From: Parahoeflea alexandrii
GTDB taxonomy: Bacteria > Pseudomonadota > Alphaproteobacteria > Rhizobiales > Rhizobiaceae
DNA length: 64,000 nt
Assembly (NCBI RefSeq): GCF_024105735.1
Contig: NZ_JAAAML010000004.1
Span: 186,001-250,000, forward strand
Direction of reading: 5' to 3'
The notes under the pieces are model-generated. The model had not been told where the DNA came from and searched no databases. It saw only the letters and a list, made by a program, of their open reading frames with translations. The stretch's first letter is position 1. Every line of letters begins with the position of its first letter. This document shows, piece after piece, positions 7,472-16,015 of this stretch. A program made the position numbers and the translations under genes.

Positions 7472-8689
7472 TCACATTCCGGCCGTCATGCGTCCCGGGT
7501 TGAGTACGCCAGCGGGATCGAACTGATCCTTGATGCGACGAGCCAGGGCCTCAAGCGGTTTGGGTTGCGGCTCGAACACCGCGACAGACGCGCGGGTCGC
7601 GGCATCGGCCCGAACCAGGGTGGCGTGTCCGCCCCCCAGTGCCTTGATGTACTGGCGGATCAGTCCGGCTTCCGGATCCGATTCCATGCGCAGCCAGACC
7701 AGCCCGCCCTGCCAGTCGTAGAAGGCATCAACGCCGGTCTTGAGCCGCAAGGCCGCGACAAGCTGATGGCCGGCAGACGGAGCGACCGACACCCGCCATA
7801 CAGGCTTCATGCTGCCGTCGGCAAAGGGCGTGACATCGCGGATATCGCGCCAGAGGCCGGCAGAAACGTCGCCGTCCAGCACGGATACCGTACCCCGACG
7901 GCCCATTTCGGCGACCAGCCGCCCGGTGCGAACCTCGACCGAAGGGATCAGCCCTTCAAGCCGCAGAACCGTTGCCGGGCCGCACTTGAGACTGCCACCG
8001 GCAAACCTGGCAATGACGCTTTCGGGCAAGTGCGCCGCGCCCGAGACTTCGACCGACATGGCCAGTGCTGCCGCCATGGCCTCGGCGGCTTCGGCATCGT
8101 TGAGGCCCGATACCGCGATTGTGACGGCGGTTTCGGGTCGCGGCAGCACCTTGAATATGACTTCGCTCAGAACCCCGAGCGTCCCCCAGGAGCCGGCCAT
8201 CAGCTTGACCAGATCAAGTCCTGTGACATTCTTCATCACCCGGCCGCCGCTTTTGACGATTTCGCCGGAGCCGTTGACGAAGCGGACACCGAGAAGATTG
8301 TCGCGCGCCGCGCCGGCGGAAATCCGCCGCGGGCCTGAGACGTTACCGGCAAAGACGCCGCCGATGGTCGGCTCGCCGACGGCACCCAGAAGCGGGCGGT
8401 GATCCATCGGCTCGAAGGTGAGCATCTGGTTGTTTTCCGCCAGCGCTGCCTCGATCTCCGCGAGCGGCGTTCCGGCACGCGCCGCCATCACCAGCTCGGA
8501 AGGGTCGTAATTGGTGATGCCGCTCAATTTGGCTACCGACAGAACGGAAGCGGATTGCACGGGACGACCCAGATCGAGCCGGGTGCCGCCTCCCCTCACC
8601 TCAATGGGACGGTTCGCCTTGCCCGCCTCGACGACGATGCGGGCAATTGCTTCCTCGCTCTCGGGATACTGGATATCGAGCGCACTCAT
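7472..8689 (-). CDS. glcE: Glycolate oxidase, FAD-binding subunit
   Basis: A 405-residue subunit related to GlcD, required for the three-subunit glycolate oxidase. The FAD-binding type 4 domain occupies the N-terminal half: PIEVRGGGTRLDLGRPV, then EPTIGGVFAGNVSGPRR and GGRVMKNVTGLDLVKLMAGSW are the flavin-contacting stretches. The C-terminus ends in the usual FDPAGVLNPGRM motif. The start ATG at 8689 overlaps the glcD stop (ATGA), so translation of the two is coupled. Compared with GlcD it lacks the large FAD-oxidase C-terminal domain, as is normal for GlcE. Confidence 0.96.
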   Translation of the reverse strand: MSALDIQYPESEEAIARIVVEAGKANRPIEVRGGGTRLDLGRPVQSASVLSVAKLSGITNYDPSELVMAARAGTPLAEIEAALAENNQMLTFEPMDHRPLLGAVGEPTIGGVFAGNVSGPRRISAGAARDNLLGVRFVNGSGEIVKSGGRVMKNVTGLDLVKLMAGSWGTLGVLSEVIFKVLPRPETAVTIAVSGLNDAEAAEAMAAALAMSVEVSGAAHLPESVIARFAGGSLKCGPATVLRLEGLIPSVEVRTGRLVAEMGRRGTVSVLDGDVSAGLWRDIRDVTPFADGSMKPVWRVSVAPSAGHQLVAALRLKTGVDAFYDWQGGLVWLRMESDPEAGLIRQYIKALGGGHATLVRADAATRASVAVFEPQPKPLEALARRIKDQFDPAGVLNPGRMTAGM

Positions 8690-10164
8690 GCCGCTGTCCT
8701 GTCGTCGGCGCTCTGGTTGCCCGGCTGCGAACCGTTCCTGCCGTCGAGCGGAAACACCTTGGAAGGATTAAGGATCCATTTAGGATCGAATGCGGCGCGT
8801 ACCCGCATCTGCTGGGCCAGATCGGCGTCGGAATACTGGTGGCGCATGAGGTCGCGCTTCTCGATGCCGACGCCATGCTCACCTGTCAGGCAGCCGCCGG
8901 CGTCGACGCAGAGCTTGAGAATATCGTTGCCGGCCATTTCTGCCTTCATGCTCTCATCCGGATCATTGGCGTCAAACAGGATGAGCGGGTGCATGTTGCC
9001 GTCGCCGGCATGAAACACATTGGCGACCCGCAGGCCGTAGCGGTCGATGATCTCGCTGGTTTTTTCCAGCACGTGCGACAATTGCCCGAGCGGCACGGTG
9101 CCGTCCATGCAGATGTAATCGGCGATGCGGCCGGTGGCACCGAAGGCTGATTTGCGACCTTTCCAGATCAGCGCCGCTTCTGTGGCGGACTGGCTCTCCC
9201 GGATGGTCTTGACGCCGTGCCTGCGGGCGATTTCGATAATGCGCTCGAGCATGGCATCCATCTCGGCGTCAGAGCCCTCGACCTCGACGATCAAGAGCGC
9301 CTCGACATCCATAGGATAACCGGCCTGGGCAAAGGCCTCGCAGATCTCGATGGCCGGCTTGTCCATGAATTCGATGGCAACCGGTATGATGCCCGCGCCA
9401 ATGATATCGGTGACGCAAGCGCCGGCGGCAACCGAGCTCTCAAAGCCGAACAGCACCGGCCGGGCGCCTTCAGGCTTGGCTATCAGCCTGACGGTTGCCT
9501 CGGTGACGATGCCCAGCTGACCTTCGGATCCGCAGATCAGCCCGAGCAGGTCGTAGCCCGCCGCATCGAGTGCCTTGCCGCCGATTTCGACGACGGAGCC
9601 GTCGAACATGACCATCTTGACGCCAAGGAGGTTGTTGGTGGTCACGCCGTATTTGAGACAGTGGGCTCCGCCCGAGTTCATGCCGATGTTGCCGCCGATG
9701 GTGCAGGCCAGCTGCGAGCTGGGGTCGGGCGCGTAGAAGAAGCCGTCTGCATCGACCGCCTGGCTGATGGAGATGTTGGTAACACCCGCCTGAACAACGG
9801 CGGCACGGTTGGAGAAATCGACCTCGAGAATGCGATTGAGCTTGGAGACGCCGATGACGATTGCATCTTCCTGAGGGATCGCGCCACCGGAGAGCGATGT
9901 GCCTGCCCCGCGCGGAATGACAGGGATCGAGTTTTCGTTGCAATATTTCAGCACGGCGGCGACCTGGGCCGTGGTTTCGGGTAGAACAACCGCGAGCGGC
10001 ATACGCCGGTAGGAGACGAAGGCATCGGTGTCAAACGGCACCAGCTCCCTCTCATCGGTTATCAGGCAGCTGTCAGGGAGCAGGCCCGCGAGATCGGCAA
10101 TGATTGCCGGACGGCGATCCAGAATCGCACGATCAGGCTCCAAAAAGGCAATCAACTCTGACAT
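8686..10164 (-). CDS. glcD: Glycolate oxidase, catalytic FAD subunit
   Basis: A 492-residue flavoprotein that oxidises glycolate (and often D-lactate). The FAD-binding type 4 domain is seen in VIPRGAGTSLSGGAIPQEDA and CTIGGNIGMNSGGAHCLKYG. The FAD-oxidase C-terminal domain contains NVFHAGDGNMHPLILFD, with the conserved substrate and metal His residues, and TGEHGVGIEKRDLM; the FDPKWILNPSKVFP ending is typical. It is the first gene of the glc run. A good promoter (TTGAGG, 17 bp, TACACT) lies 25-55 bases upstream, with a candidate operator immediately behind the -35 box. GGGAGGAAGCC precedes the ATG. Divergent from a LysR gene. Confidence 0.97.
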   Translation of the reverse strand: MSELIAFLEPDRAILDRRPAIIADLAGLLPDSCLITDERELVPFDTDAFVSYRRMPLAVVLPETTAQVAAVLKYCNENSIPVIPRGAGTSLSGGAIPQEDAIVIGVSKLNRILEVDFSNRAAVVQAGVTNISISQAVDADGFFYAPDPSSQLACTIGGNIGMNSGGAHCLKYGVTTNNLLGVKMVMFDGSVVEIGGKALDAAGYDLLGLICGSEGQLGIVTEATVRLIAKPEGARPVLFGFESSVAAGACVTDIIGAGIIPVAIEFMDKPAIEICEAFAQAGYPMDVEALLIVEVEGSDAEMDAMLERIIEIARRHGVKTIRESQSATEAALIWKGRKSAFGATGRIADYICMDGTVPLGQLSHVLEKTSEIIDRYGLRVANVFHAGDGNMHPLILFDANDPDESMKAEMAGNDILKLCVDAGGCLTGEHGVGIEKRDLMRHQYSDADLAQQMRVRAAFDPKWILNPSKVFPLDGRNGSQPGNQSADDRTAA

Positions 10165-10189
10165 GGCTTCCTCCCTACCGTCTCAAGAC

Positions 10190-10241
10190 AGTGTAGAAGT
10201 CCCGCATCCGGACCTCAACTGGTATTTTTTGTTTACCACTT
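10190..10241 (-). promoter_or_regulatory. glcD promoter with candidate GntR/FCD operator
   Basis: On the minus strand, -35 TTGAGG (10218-10213) and -10 TACACT (10195-10190) are 17 bases apart. On the plus strand AACTGG-N12-ACCAC spans 10217-10239, with TGGTA/TACCA arms touching the -35 box. The same spaced motif recurs at 11486-11508 in front of the FCD regulator gene. Confidence 0.55.
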
Positions 10242-10397
10242 AATTTGACGCTCGGCAATGCGGTCCGGGTTGCGGACCAGAGGCATGCCCGCCCTCGAAC
10301 GAAGGCCTCTTGAAAGCAGTTTGAACAAAACTGATCTGAGACACCAGTATCTGCGTACTGATCAGGATAAGGTATTGAAAGGGGGAGACGACCCGAG

Positions 10398-11309
10398 ATG
10401 AACAATCTGGGTGATCTTGAGATTTTTGCCCGCGTGGTGTCCGCCGGATCGATGTCCGCGGCAGGGCGTGAACTCGGGCTCTCTCCCGCAGTGGTCTCCA
10501 AGCGGCTACGCCGTCTTGAAGACCGGCTCGGCACCCGCCTGATGCAGCGCACCACCCGCCAGATTTCCCTTACCGAGGCTGGACAGGGCTTCTACGAACG
10601 CGTTGTCGCGATCCTTGCAGGCATCGAAGAGGCCGAAGCATTCGTTTCGCGCCGCTCTGCGCTGGCGCACGGGGTGCTCAAGGTCTCGGCCCCGACATCC
10701 TTCGGGCGCATGCACATTGCACCGCACATCAATGCCTTCATGCAGGCGAATCCGGATCTCGGCGTCAACCTGATGCTGCGTGATGAATTCGTTGATATCG
10801 TCGGAGACGGCTATGATCTCGCGATCAGGATCGCTGAATTGAGCGATTCCAGTCTGGTTGCCCGAAAACTGGCCCCTGTCCGGCGTATTTTGGTCGCTTC
10901 ACCCGATTATCTGAAGCGTCAGGGAACGCCGCAGAGGATCGAGGATCTCGACCGCCACATCTGTCTTGCACCCCATAACAACGAAGCCTGGAAACTCGAA
11001 GGCCCTCAGGGCCAGATGGTCCACCGGCCAGCCGGGCCGCTGCAAACCAATTCCAGCGAAGTGGTCCGTGAAGCCGTGATTGGCGGGGTCGGCATCGCCT
11101 TGCGCTCGACATGGGACATTGGCGCGGAGCTCGCCGACGGACGGCTGGTTCAAGTTCTTCCGGCCTATGAAGGATCGCGCAATGTCGCCATTCACGCCGT
11201 CTATGCCAGCCGCAGGTTTCTGCCGGCCAAGGTGCGGCTGTTCATAGACTATCTTGCAGATCTTTACGGTCCGACGCCCTATTGGGATGGACCCGAGACC
11301 GATCGGTAA
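10398..11309 (+). CDS. LysR-family transcriptional regulator
   Basis: A 303-residue LysR protein: an N-terminal helix-turn-helix (about residues 3-60, FARVVSAGSMSAAGRELGLS, VSKRLRRLEDRLGTRLMQRT) and a C-terminal effector-binding domain of periplasmic-binding fold (from about residue 90, GVLKVSAPTSFGRMHIAPHI). The domain resembles the large CrgA/DsdC-like subgroup (DEFVDIVGDGYDLAIRIAELSDSSLVARKLAP). It is divergent from glcD across a 233-base gap, so it may control the glc genes or only itself. A 5' GGGGGAGACGACCCGAG stretch precedes the ATG. No effector can be deduced. Confidence 0.9.
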   Translation: MNNLGDLEIFARVVSAGSMSAAGRELGLSPAVVSKRLRRLEDRLGTRLMQRTTRQISLTEAGQGFYERVVAILAGIEEAEAFVSRRSALAHGVLKVSAPTSFGRMHIAPHINAFMQANPDLGVNLMLRDEFVDIVGDGYDLAIRIAELSDSSLVARKLAPVRRILVASPDYLKRQGTPQRIEDLDRHICLAPHNNEAWKLEGPQGQMVHRPAGPLQTNSSEVVREAVIGGVGIALRSTWDIGAELADGRLVQVLPAYEGSRNVAIHAVYASRRFLPAKVRLFIDYLADLYGPTPYWDGPETDR

Positions 11310-11485
11310 GCGCTTCCGCACATGAACAAGGGCGCCTCGCGTGGATCAGCGGCGGCATCTCTTGAACACACTCGGCGTACGCCAGACAGAATAGCTGTGA
11401 GAAGCTCTTCCACCCCATGCAGCCTGACCGCAAGGCAACTCAAAGATGACCTCCAGTTGCGGCGGCGGGAGTGAAACTTGCCACA

Positions 11486-11529
11486 AACTGGATAAAAATA
11501 TTGACCACGTTTCCCGACCCTTGATACGG
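11486..11529 (+). promoter_or_regulatory. Promoter of the lut regulator with candidate operator
   Basis: AACTGG-N12-ACCAC (11486-11508) overlaps a -35 box TTGACC (11501-11506); GATACG or ATACGG at about 11523-11529 can act as -10. The spaced motif is the same as at the glcD promoter. The rest of the 249-base gap after the LysR gene shows no gene. Confidence 0.5.
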
Positions 11530-11558
11530 TCCCGGCGAGGATGGAGCAGGAAACGGCG

Positions 11559-12386
11559 ATGGCCACGGACATTTTTGCACGGATCGAGCACAGCCGGACG
11601 GCTGATGAAGTTGTTCATCAGATTGAAATCCTGGTGCTTGAAGGTATCCTGCGGGTGGGCGACCGGCTGCCCGGTGAGCGGGAGCTTGCCAAGCAATTCG
11701 ATGTGTCCCGGCCTATCCTTCGAGAAGCGCTCAAGGTGCTCGAGAGCCGGGGCCTGCTCAACACGCAGCATGGCGGCGGCACCTTTGTCGCCGATGTCAT
11801 CGGCCAGGTTTTCACCAAACCGGTAATGGAGCTGATCGCGCGGCATCAGAAGGCGACACTGGACTATCTCGAATACCGGCGCGAGATCGAGGGTATTGCC
11901 GCCGAGTTCGCAGCCCGCCGGGCCACCGAGGCCGACAAATCACTGCTGACCCGGATCATCACCTCGATGAAGGCCGCCCACGAGAAGGACGATTTCGAGG
12001 AAGAGGCCGGTATCGATGTCGAATTTCACAACGCAATCGGCGAATGCGCGCACAACATCATCCTGCTGCACACGCTGAGATCCTGCTATCGATTGCTGGC
12101 CGAGGGCGTGTTCTACAACCGGGCGCTGGTCTACAACCTTCCGGGCGCTCGCGATCAGTTGCTTGCCCAGCATGTCGCCATCTATGATGCGGTCATGGCG
12201 GCCAATCCGGAGGCGGCAAGGCGCGCAGCACAGGCCCATATCGATTTTGTCTCGAGGGCCATGACCGATGCCGAACGCTCGGGCGACTGGGAGCGGGTTT
12301 CGAAACTGCGGCTGCAGCAGCGCGCGCCGGATCTGTCGGCTTCGGTCAGACCACCAAAACAGAAACAATCGGAGGCGGCAGAGTGA
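11559..12386 (+). CDS. GntR/FadR-family (FCD domain) regulator of lactate utilisation
   Basis: A 275-residue regulator: winged helix at residues about 10-75 (GDRLPGERELAKQFDVSRPI, then LREALKVLESRGLLNTQHGG) and an all-helical FCD ligand-binding domain after residue 90 with the metal-site pattern DVEFHNAIGECAHN and later His residues (LLAQHVAIYDAV, AQAHIDF). FCD members such as LldR, GlcC and PdhR bind small hydroxy- or keto-acids. It overlaps lutA by one codon, so it belongs to the lut operon and most likely responds to lactate or glycolate. The ATG at 11559 has AGGAAA at good distance; an upstream ATG at 11541 would add six residues but has poor spacing. Confidence 0.9.
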   Translation: MATDIFARIEHSRTADEVVHQIEILVLEGILRVGDRLPGERELAKQFDVSRPILREALKVLESRGLLNTQHGGGTFVADVIGQVFTKPVMELIARHQKATLDYLEYRREIEGIAAEFAARRATEADKSLLTRIITSMKAAHEKDDFEEEAGIDVEFHNAIGECAHNIILLHTLRSCYRLLAEGVFYNRALVYNLPGARDQLLAQHVAIYDAVMAANPEAARRAAQAHIDFVSRAMTDAERSGDWERVSKLRLQQRAPDLSASVRPPKQKQSEAAE

Positions 12387-13168
12387 CGTCAAGCGAAGCG
12401 AAGGCTGCCCCACAGCCGCGTGTAGGACTTTTTGCGACCTGTCTGGTCGATCTTTTCAGGCCATCGGTCGGCTTTGCCAGCGTCAAGCTGCTGCAGGACG
12501 CCGGCTGCGAAGTGCATGTTCCGGTGGCTCAGACCTGCTGCGGCCAGCCGGCCTACAACACCGGCGACAGGGCGGACACGCGCGAAATCGCGGAACAGGT
12601 GATCGAAGCCTTTGAAGGTTTCGACTTCATCGTTGCGCCGTCGGGATCCTGCGCCTCGATGTTGAAAAAGCACTATCCCGGCCTGTTTGCGGGTGACGCC
12701 GCCTGGGAACAGCGGGCGCAGGCCTTTTCGGGCAAGTGCCACGAGCTGATTTCGTTTCTCACCGACGTGATGATGGTGCGCGACACCGGAGCATCGCTTG
12801 AAGCCAGCATCACCTATCACGATTCCTGTTCGGGATTGCGCGAGCTCGGCATCAGGGAACAACCGCGCAAGCTGCTTGGCAATGTCAGTGGCGTCGAGGT
12901 TCGCGAGATGACGGATTCGGATGTCTGTTGCGGTTTTGGCGGCACCTTCTGCGTGAAGTATTCCGACATTTCCAATGCCATCGTCACCAAGAAAGTCGGA
13001 AACATCGACACATCCGGCGCCGACATGCTGCTGGCCGGCGATCTTGGCTGTCTGATGAATATGGCCGGTAAACTCAAGCGGCAGGGGTCGGATGTCGAGG
13101 TTCGCCATGTCGCCGAAGTGCTCGCGGGAATGACCAGCCAGCCGCCGATTGCCGGCAGCGGCAAGTAA
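12383..13168 (+). CDS. lutA: Lactate utilisation protein A (Fe-S, CCG domains)
   Basis: A 261-residue cytoplasmic subunit of the LutABC (LldEFG) L-lactate-oxidising complex. Two CCG domains are visible: QTCCGQPAYNTGDRADTREI (first) and SDVCCGFGGTFCVKYSDIS (second), with LGCLMNMAGKLKR after it. They bind Fe-S clusters or mediate heterodisulfide-type electron transfer. The start is a GTG at 12383 that overlaps the regulator stop codon (GTGA) and follows GGAGG by seven bases. Length is slightly above the usual 240. It is the first structural gene of a lutA-lutB-lutC run. Confidence 0.95.
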   Translation: MTSSEAKAAPQPRVGLFATCLVDLFRPSVGFASVKLLQDAGCEVHVPVAQTCCGQPAYNTGDRADTREIAEQVIEAFEGFDFIVAPSGSCASMLKKHYPGLFAGDAAWEQRAQAFSGKCHELISFLTDVMMVRDTGASLEASITYHDSCSGLRELGIREQPRKLLGNVSGVEVREMTDSDVCCGFGGTFCVKYSDISNAIVTKKVGNIDTSGADMLLAGDLGCLMNMAGKLKRQGSDVEVRHVAEVLAGMTSQPPIAGSGK

Positions 13169-13187
13169 GCGGAAGAGGAGACAGTCG

Positions 13188-14639
13188 ATGGAACTCACCG
13201 CCAACAAGTTCAAGGCAAACGCGTCGAAGGCGCTGGTCGACGCGCAATTGCAGAAAGCGCTCGGCAATGTCCAGAAAGGCTTCATCGGCAAGCGCCAGAA
13301 GGCTGCCGACGCCCTGCCGGAATTCGATGAACTTCGCGACAATGCCCGCGACATCAAGAACCATGTGCTCGCCCATCTCGACCTCTATCTCGAGGAATAC
13401 GAGCGCAAGGTAACCGCCGCTGGCGGGCACGTGCACTGGGCCGAAACCGCCGAGGACGCGCGGCGCATCGTGCTCGACATCTGCCAGAAAGCCAACGCCC
13501 GGACGGTGACCAAGGGCAAGTCGATGATCACCGAGGAGATCGCGCTCAACGATCACCTCGCAGCCAACGGCATCGAGCCGGTGGAAACCGATCTCGGCGA
13601 GTACATCATCCAGCTGCGCGGCGAACATCCGAGCCATATCATCGCACCGGCAGTGCATCTCAACAAGGAGCAGGTCGAGGGTGATTTCCGGCGGGTGCAC
13701 ACCCATCTGGCCAAGGACCGCGACCTTTCCGAGCCGGTATCGCTGCTCAGCGAAGCGCGCGAAGTGCTGCGCCAGCGCTATTTTGCCGCCGATGTCGGCA
13801 TCACCGGCGCCAACTTTCTCATCGCCGAAACCGGCACATCGGTGATCGTCACCAATGAAGGCAATGGCGACCTGACCCAGACACTGGGCAAGGTTCACGT
13901 TGTTGTCGCCTCGATCGAGAAGATCGTGCCAACGCTGGAGGACACGTCACAGATCCTCAGGGTGCTGGCGCGCTCGGCCACCGGGCAGGACATGAGTGTC
14001 TACACGACATTCTCCACCGGCCCGAAGCGCGAGGAAGACCCGGACGGACCGGACGAGTATCACGTCGTGCTTCTGGACAATGGCCGATCGGCGATGCTCG
14101 GCACCGAGTACCAGGACATGCTGCGCTGCATCCGCTGCGGCGCCTGCATGAACCATTGCCCGGTCTATCACGCAGTCGGCGGCCACGCCTACGGCTCGGT
14201 CTATCCCGGCCCGATGGGCGCGGTTCTCACGCCGTCGCTGAACGGCATCGACGAAACCGGGCAGCTGCCCAACGCCTCGACCTTCTGCGGCCGCTGCGAA
14301 AGTGTCTGCCCGATGCGGATTCCGCTGCCGAAAATGATGCGGCACTGGCGCGAGCGCGAGTTCGAACGCAATTTGACGCCCGCAGTCGCGCGCTACGGCC
14401 TGAAGGCCTGGGCCTTCTTTGCCAAGCGGCCGAAGCTCTACCGGCTCGCCGCCTCCTTCGGCATGCCGCTGCTGTCGCTGTTCGGCGGCACTTCGCGACG
14501 CTTCCATTCTCTGCCGCTTGCCGGGGGATGGACCCGCCATCGCGACCTGCCGGCGCCCGAAGGCCGCACCTTCCTGCAGGCCTGGGCGCAGCGCGAGGCG
14601 TTGAAGCAGGAGCCACTCAAGCAAGAGGCTGGACAATGA
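13188..14639 (+). CDS. lutB: Lactate utilisation protein B (4Fe-4S ferredoxin type)
   Basis: A 483-residue subunit of the LutABC complex. The N-terminal LUD domain includes KGKSMITEEIALNDHLAANG and ETGTSVIVTNEGNGD. A C-terminal pair of cluster motifs, CIRCGACMNHCPVY and CGRCESVCPMRIPL, carries two 4Fe-4S clusters. The start ATG at 13188 is chosen because GGAAGAGGAG lies eight bases upstream; the longer frame overlaps lutA and is not needed. The C-terminus ends in a charged tail and overlaps lutC by the ATGA junction. Architecture and size are standard for LutB/LldF. Confidence 0.96.
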   Translation: MELTANKFKANASKALVDAQLQKALGNVQKGFIGKRQKAADALPEFDELRDNARDIKNHVLAHLDLYLEEYERKVTAAGGHVHWAETAEDARRIVLDICQKANARTVTKGKSMITEEIALNDHLAANGIEPVETDLGEYIIQLRGEHPSHIIAPAVHLNKEQVEGDFRRVHTHLAKDRDLSEPVSLLSEAREVLRQRYFAADVGITGANFLIAETGTSVIVTNEGNGDLTQTLGKVHVVVASIEKIVPTLEDTSQILRVLARSATGQDMSVYTTFSTGPKREEDPDGPDEYHVVLLDNGRSAMLGTEYQDMLRCIRCGACMNHCPVYHAVGGHAYGSVYPGPMGAVLTPSLNGIDETGQLPNASTFCGRCESVCPMRIPLPKMMRHWREREFERNLTPAVARYGLKAWAFFAKRPKLYRLAASFGMPLLSLFGGTSRRFHSLPLAGGWTRHRDLPAPEGRTFLQAWAQREALKQEPLKQEAGQ

Positions 14640-15307
14640 GCGCGCGCGACACGGTGCTGAGCAAGATCCGGGCGTCGATGCGGGTGCCGGACTCCGACGA
14701 CGTGCGCCGCAAGACGGTTGCCGAGCGGCTGGAAAGTACACCTACAGGCGTCATACCCGCCAGGGCAAAACTGCCGAAGGCCGGGCAGGTCGACCTGTTC
14801 TGCGCCATGGCCGAGCAATTCGGCGCGACCCTGGCAAGGGTCAGCGACTACAAGGCGGTTCCGGCGGAAGTCGCCACCTATCTGCGGTCGCGCAACCTGC
14901 CGGCCGAAATCCGGATGGGCGCCGACAAGCGGCTGAAGAAGGCCGGCTGGGAAACCGAGAAAAACCTCGAGATCCGCCACGGCGCCTCCGATGGCGGTGA
15001 TCTCTCCGGCGTCAGCCATGCTATGGCCGGGATCGCCGAGACCGGAACGCTGGCGCTGGCTTCCGGCCAGGACAACCCGACCACCATCAATTTCCTGCCC
15101 GAGCACCATATCGTGGTGCTCAAGGCCAGCGACATCAAGGGCGACATGGAAAGCGTCTGGGCGATGTTGCGCAAGGCGCGGGGCAAGGGCGAGATGCCGA
15201 GGGCCTTCAACCTGGTTACCGGTCCATCCCGCTCGGGCGACATCGAACAGACCATCCTGCTCGGCGCGCACGGCCCGCGGGCGCTGCATGTCATCGTGGT
15301 CGAGTAG
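14636..15307 (+). CDS. lutC: Lactate utilisation protein C (LUD domain)
   Basis: The 223-residue third subunit of the LutABC complex, a LUD-domain protein. Landmarks are GVSHAMAGIAETGTLALASG, NFLPEHHIVVLKASDI and a C-terminal VTGPSRSGDIEQTILLGAHG followed by the usual LHVIVVE ending. The ATG at 14636 overlaps the lutB stop. The stop codon lies nine bases from the stop of the convergent MOSC gene, with no hairpin between, so the two transcripts probably overlap at their 3' ends. Confidence 0.96.
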   Translation: MSARDTVLSKIRASMRVPDSDDVRRKTVAERLESTPTGVIPARAKLPKAGQVDLFCAMAEQFGATLARVSDYKAVPAEVATYLRSRNLPAEIRMGADKRLKKAGWETEKNLEIRHGASDGGDLSGVSHAMAGIAETGTLALASGQDNPTTINFLPEHHIVVLKASDIKGDMESVWAMLRKARGKGEMPRAFNLVTGPSRSGDIEQTILLGAHGPRALHVIVVE

Positions 15308-15316
15308 GCTGCCGCG

Positions 15317-16015
15317 CTACCCTTCAAGCCGGACGGTGACGTCTTCGCTAAAACCTCGATGGGATTTGCGGCTGAAAGCGTCCGCCCAACCGGGTGCAAG
15401 CCGCGGCAACCGGGCCAATACTGAAGCGATATCCGGGGCAAGTCGCGGATTGAGCCGGGCGCGGGTGACGCGTTCAACAGTCCAGTCCGGATTCGGGCAT
15501 TCCAGACGCATGATCTCGTCACCGATGCGCACCGTGCCAGGTTCAATCACGCGATAATACCAACCGGTGCGCGCGGTCTGCTGAAACAGGGCAGCCATGG
15601 TCTTCAAGCCCGCATGGGCATTGAGCTTCCAGCAAGGCTGGCGACCCTGGGATATCTCCACGATCGCAGACCCGAGTAGCAGTCTGTCGCCAATACAGAG
15701 ATCACTCTCTGTCATACCGGTTGTCGAGATGTTCTCGCCAAACCGACCGGGCCCGAAACCGTCCGCAGAGGGGCCTAGTTCCGCCCGCCATGCTTCGTAG
15801 TGCTCCGCGGCATAGTGATGAACCGCCTTCTCGACGCCGCCGTGAACCGCAAGATCGGCCTGCTGATCATCCGCGAAACCGGTTTCCGTGAGAACCTGTG
15901 CAGCCGCTGTCGGCAGCTTGCCTATTGCCGAGACAGCCTTGCCTGGCCAGAGCTGGCGGACCTGGCCGACATAGAGCCCGGTCACTATGGCTCGGAGTTC
16001 AGGTCGCACTGGCAT
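15317..16015 (-). CDS. MOSC-domain protein (YiiM-like)
   Basis: A 232-residue MOSC (molybdenum cofactor sulfurase C-terminal) domain protein. The motif DLAVHGGVEKAVHHYAAEHY and the segment GPGRFGENISTTGM are typical of the YiiM group; QGRQPCWKLNAHAG carries the conserved Cys that in MOSC proteins may bind sulfur or the molybdenum cofactor. A C-terminal 3-alpha-type helical region follows (residues about 170-225). YiiM proteins reduce N-hydroxylated compounds; a similar role here is an inference. The ATG at 16015 shares one base with the upstream marR stop (TGATG), so it is the second gene of a marR-MOSC operon. Confidence 0.88.
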   Translation of the reverse strand: MPVRPELRAIVTGLYVGQVRQLWPGKAVSAIGKLPTAAAQVLTETGFADDQQADLAVHGGVEKAVHHYAAEHYEAWRAELGPSADGFGPGRFGENISTTGMTESDLCIGDRLLLGSAIVEISQGRQPCWKLNAHAGLKTMAALFQQTARTGWYYRVIEPGTVRIGDEIMRLECPNPDWTVERVTRARLNPRLAPDIASVLARLPRLAPGWADAFSRKSHRGFSEDVTVRLEG

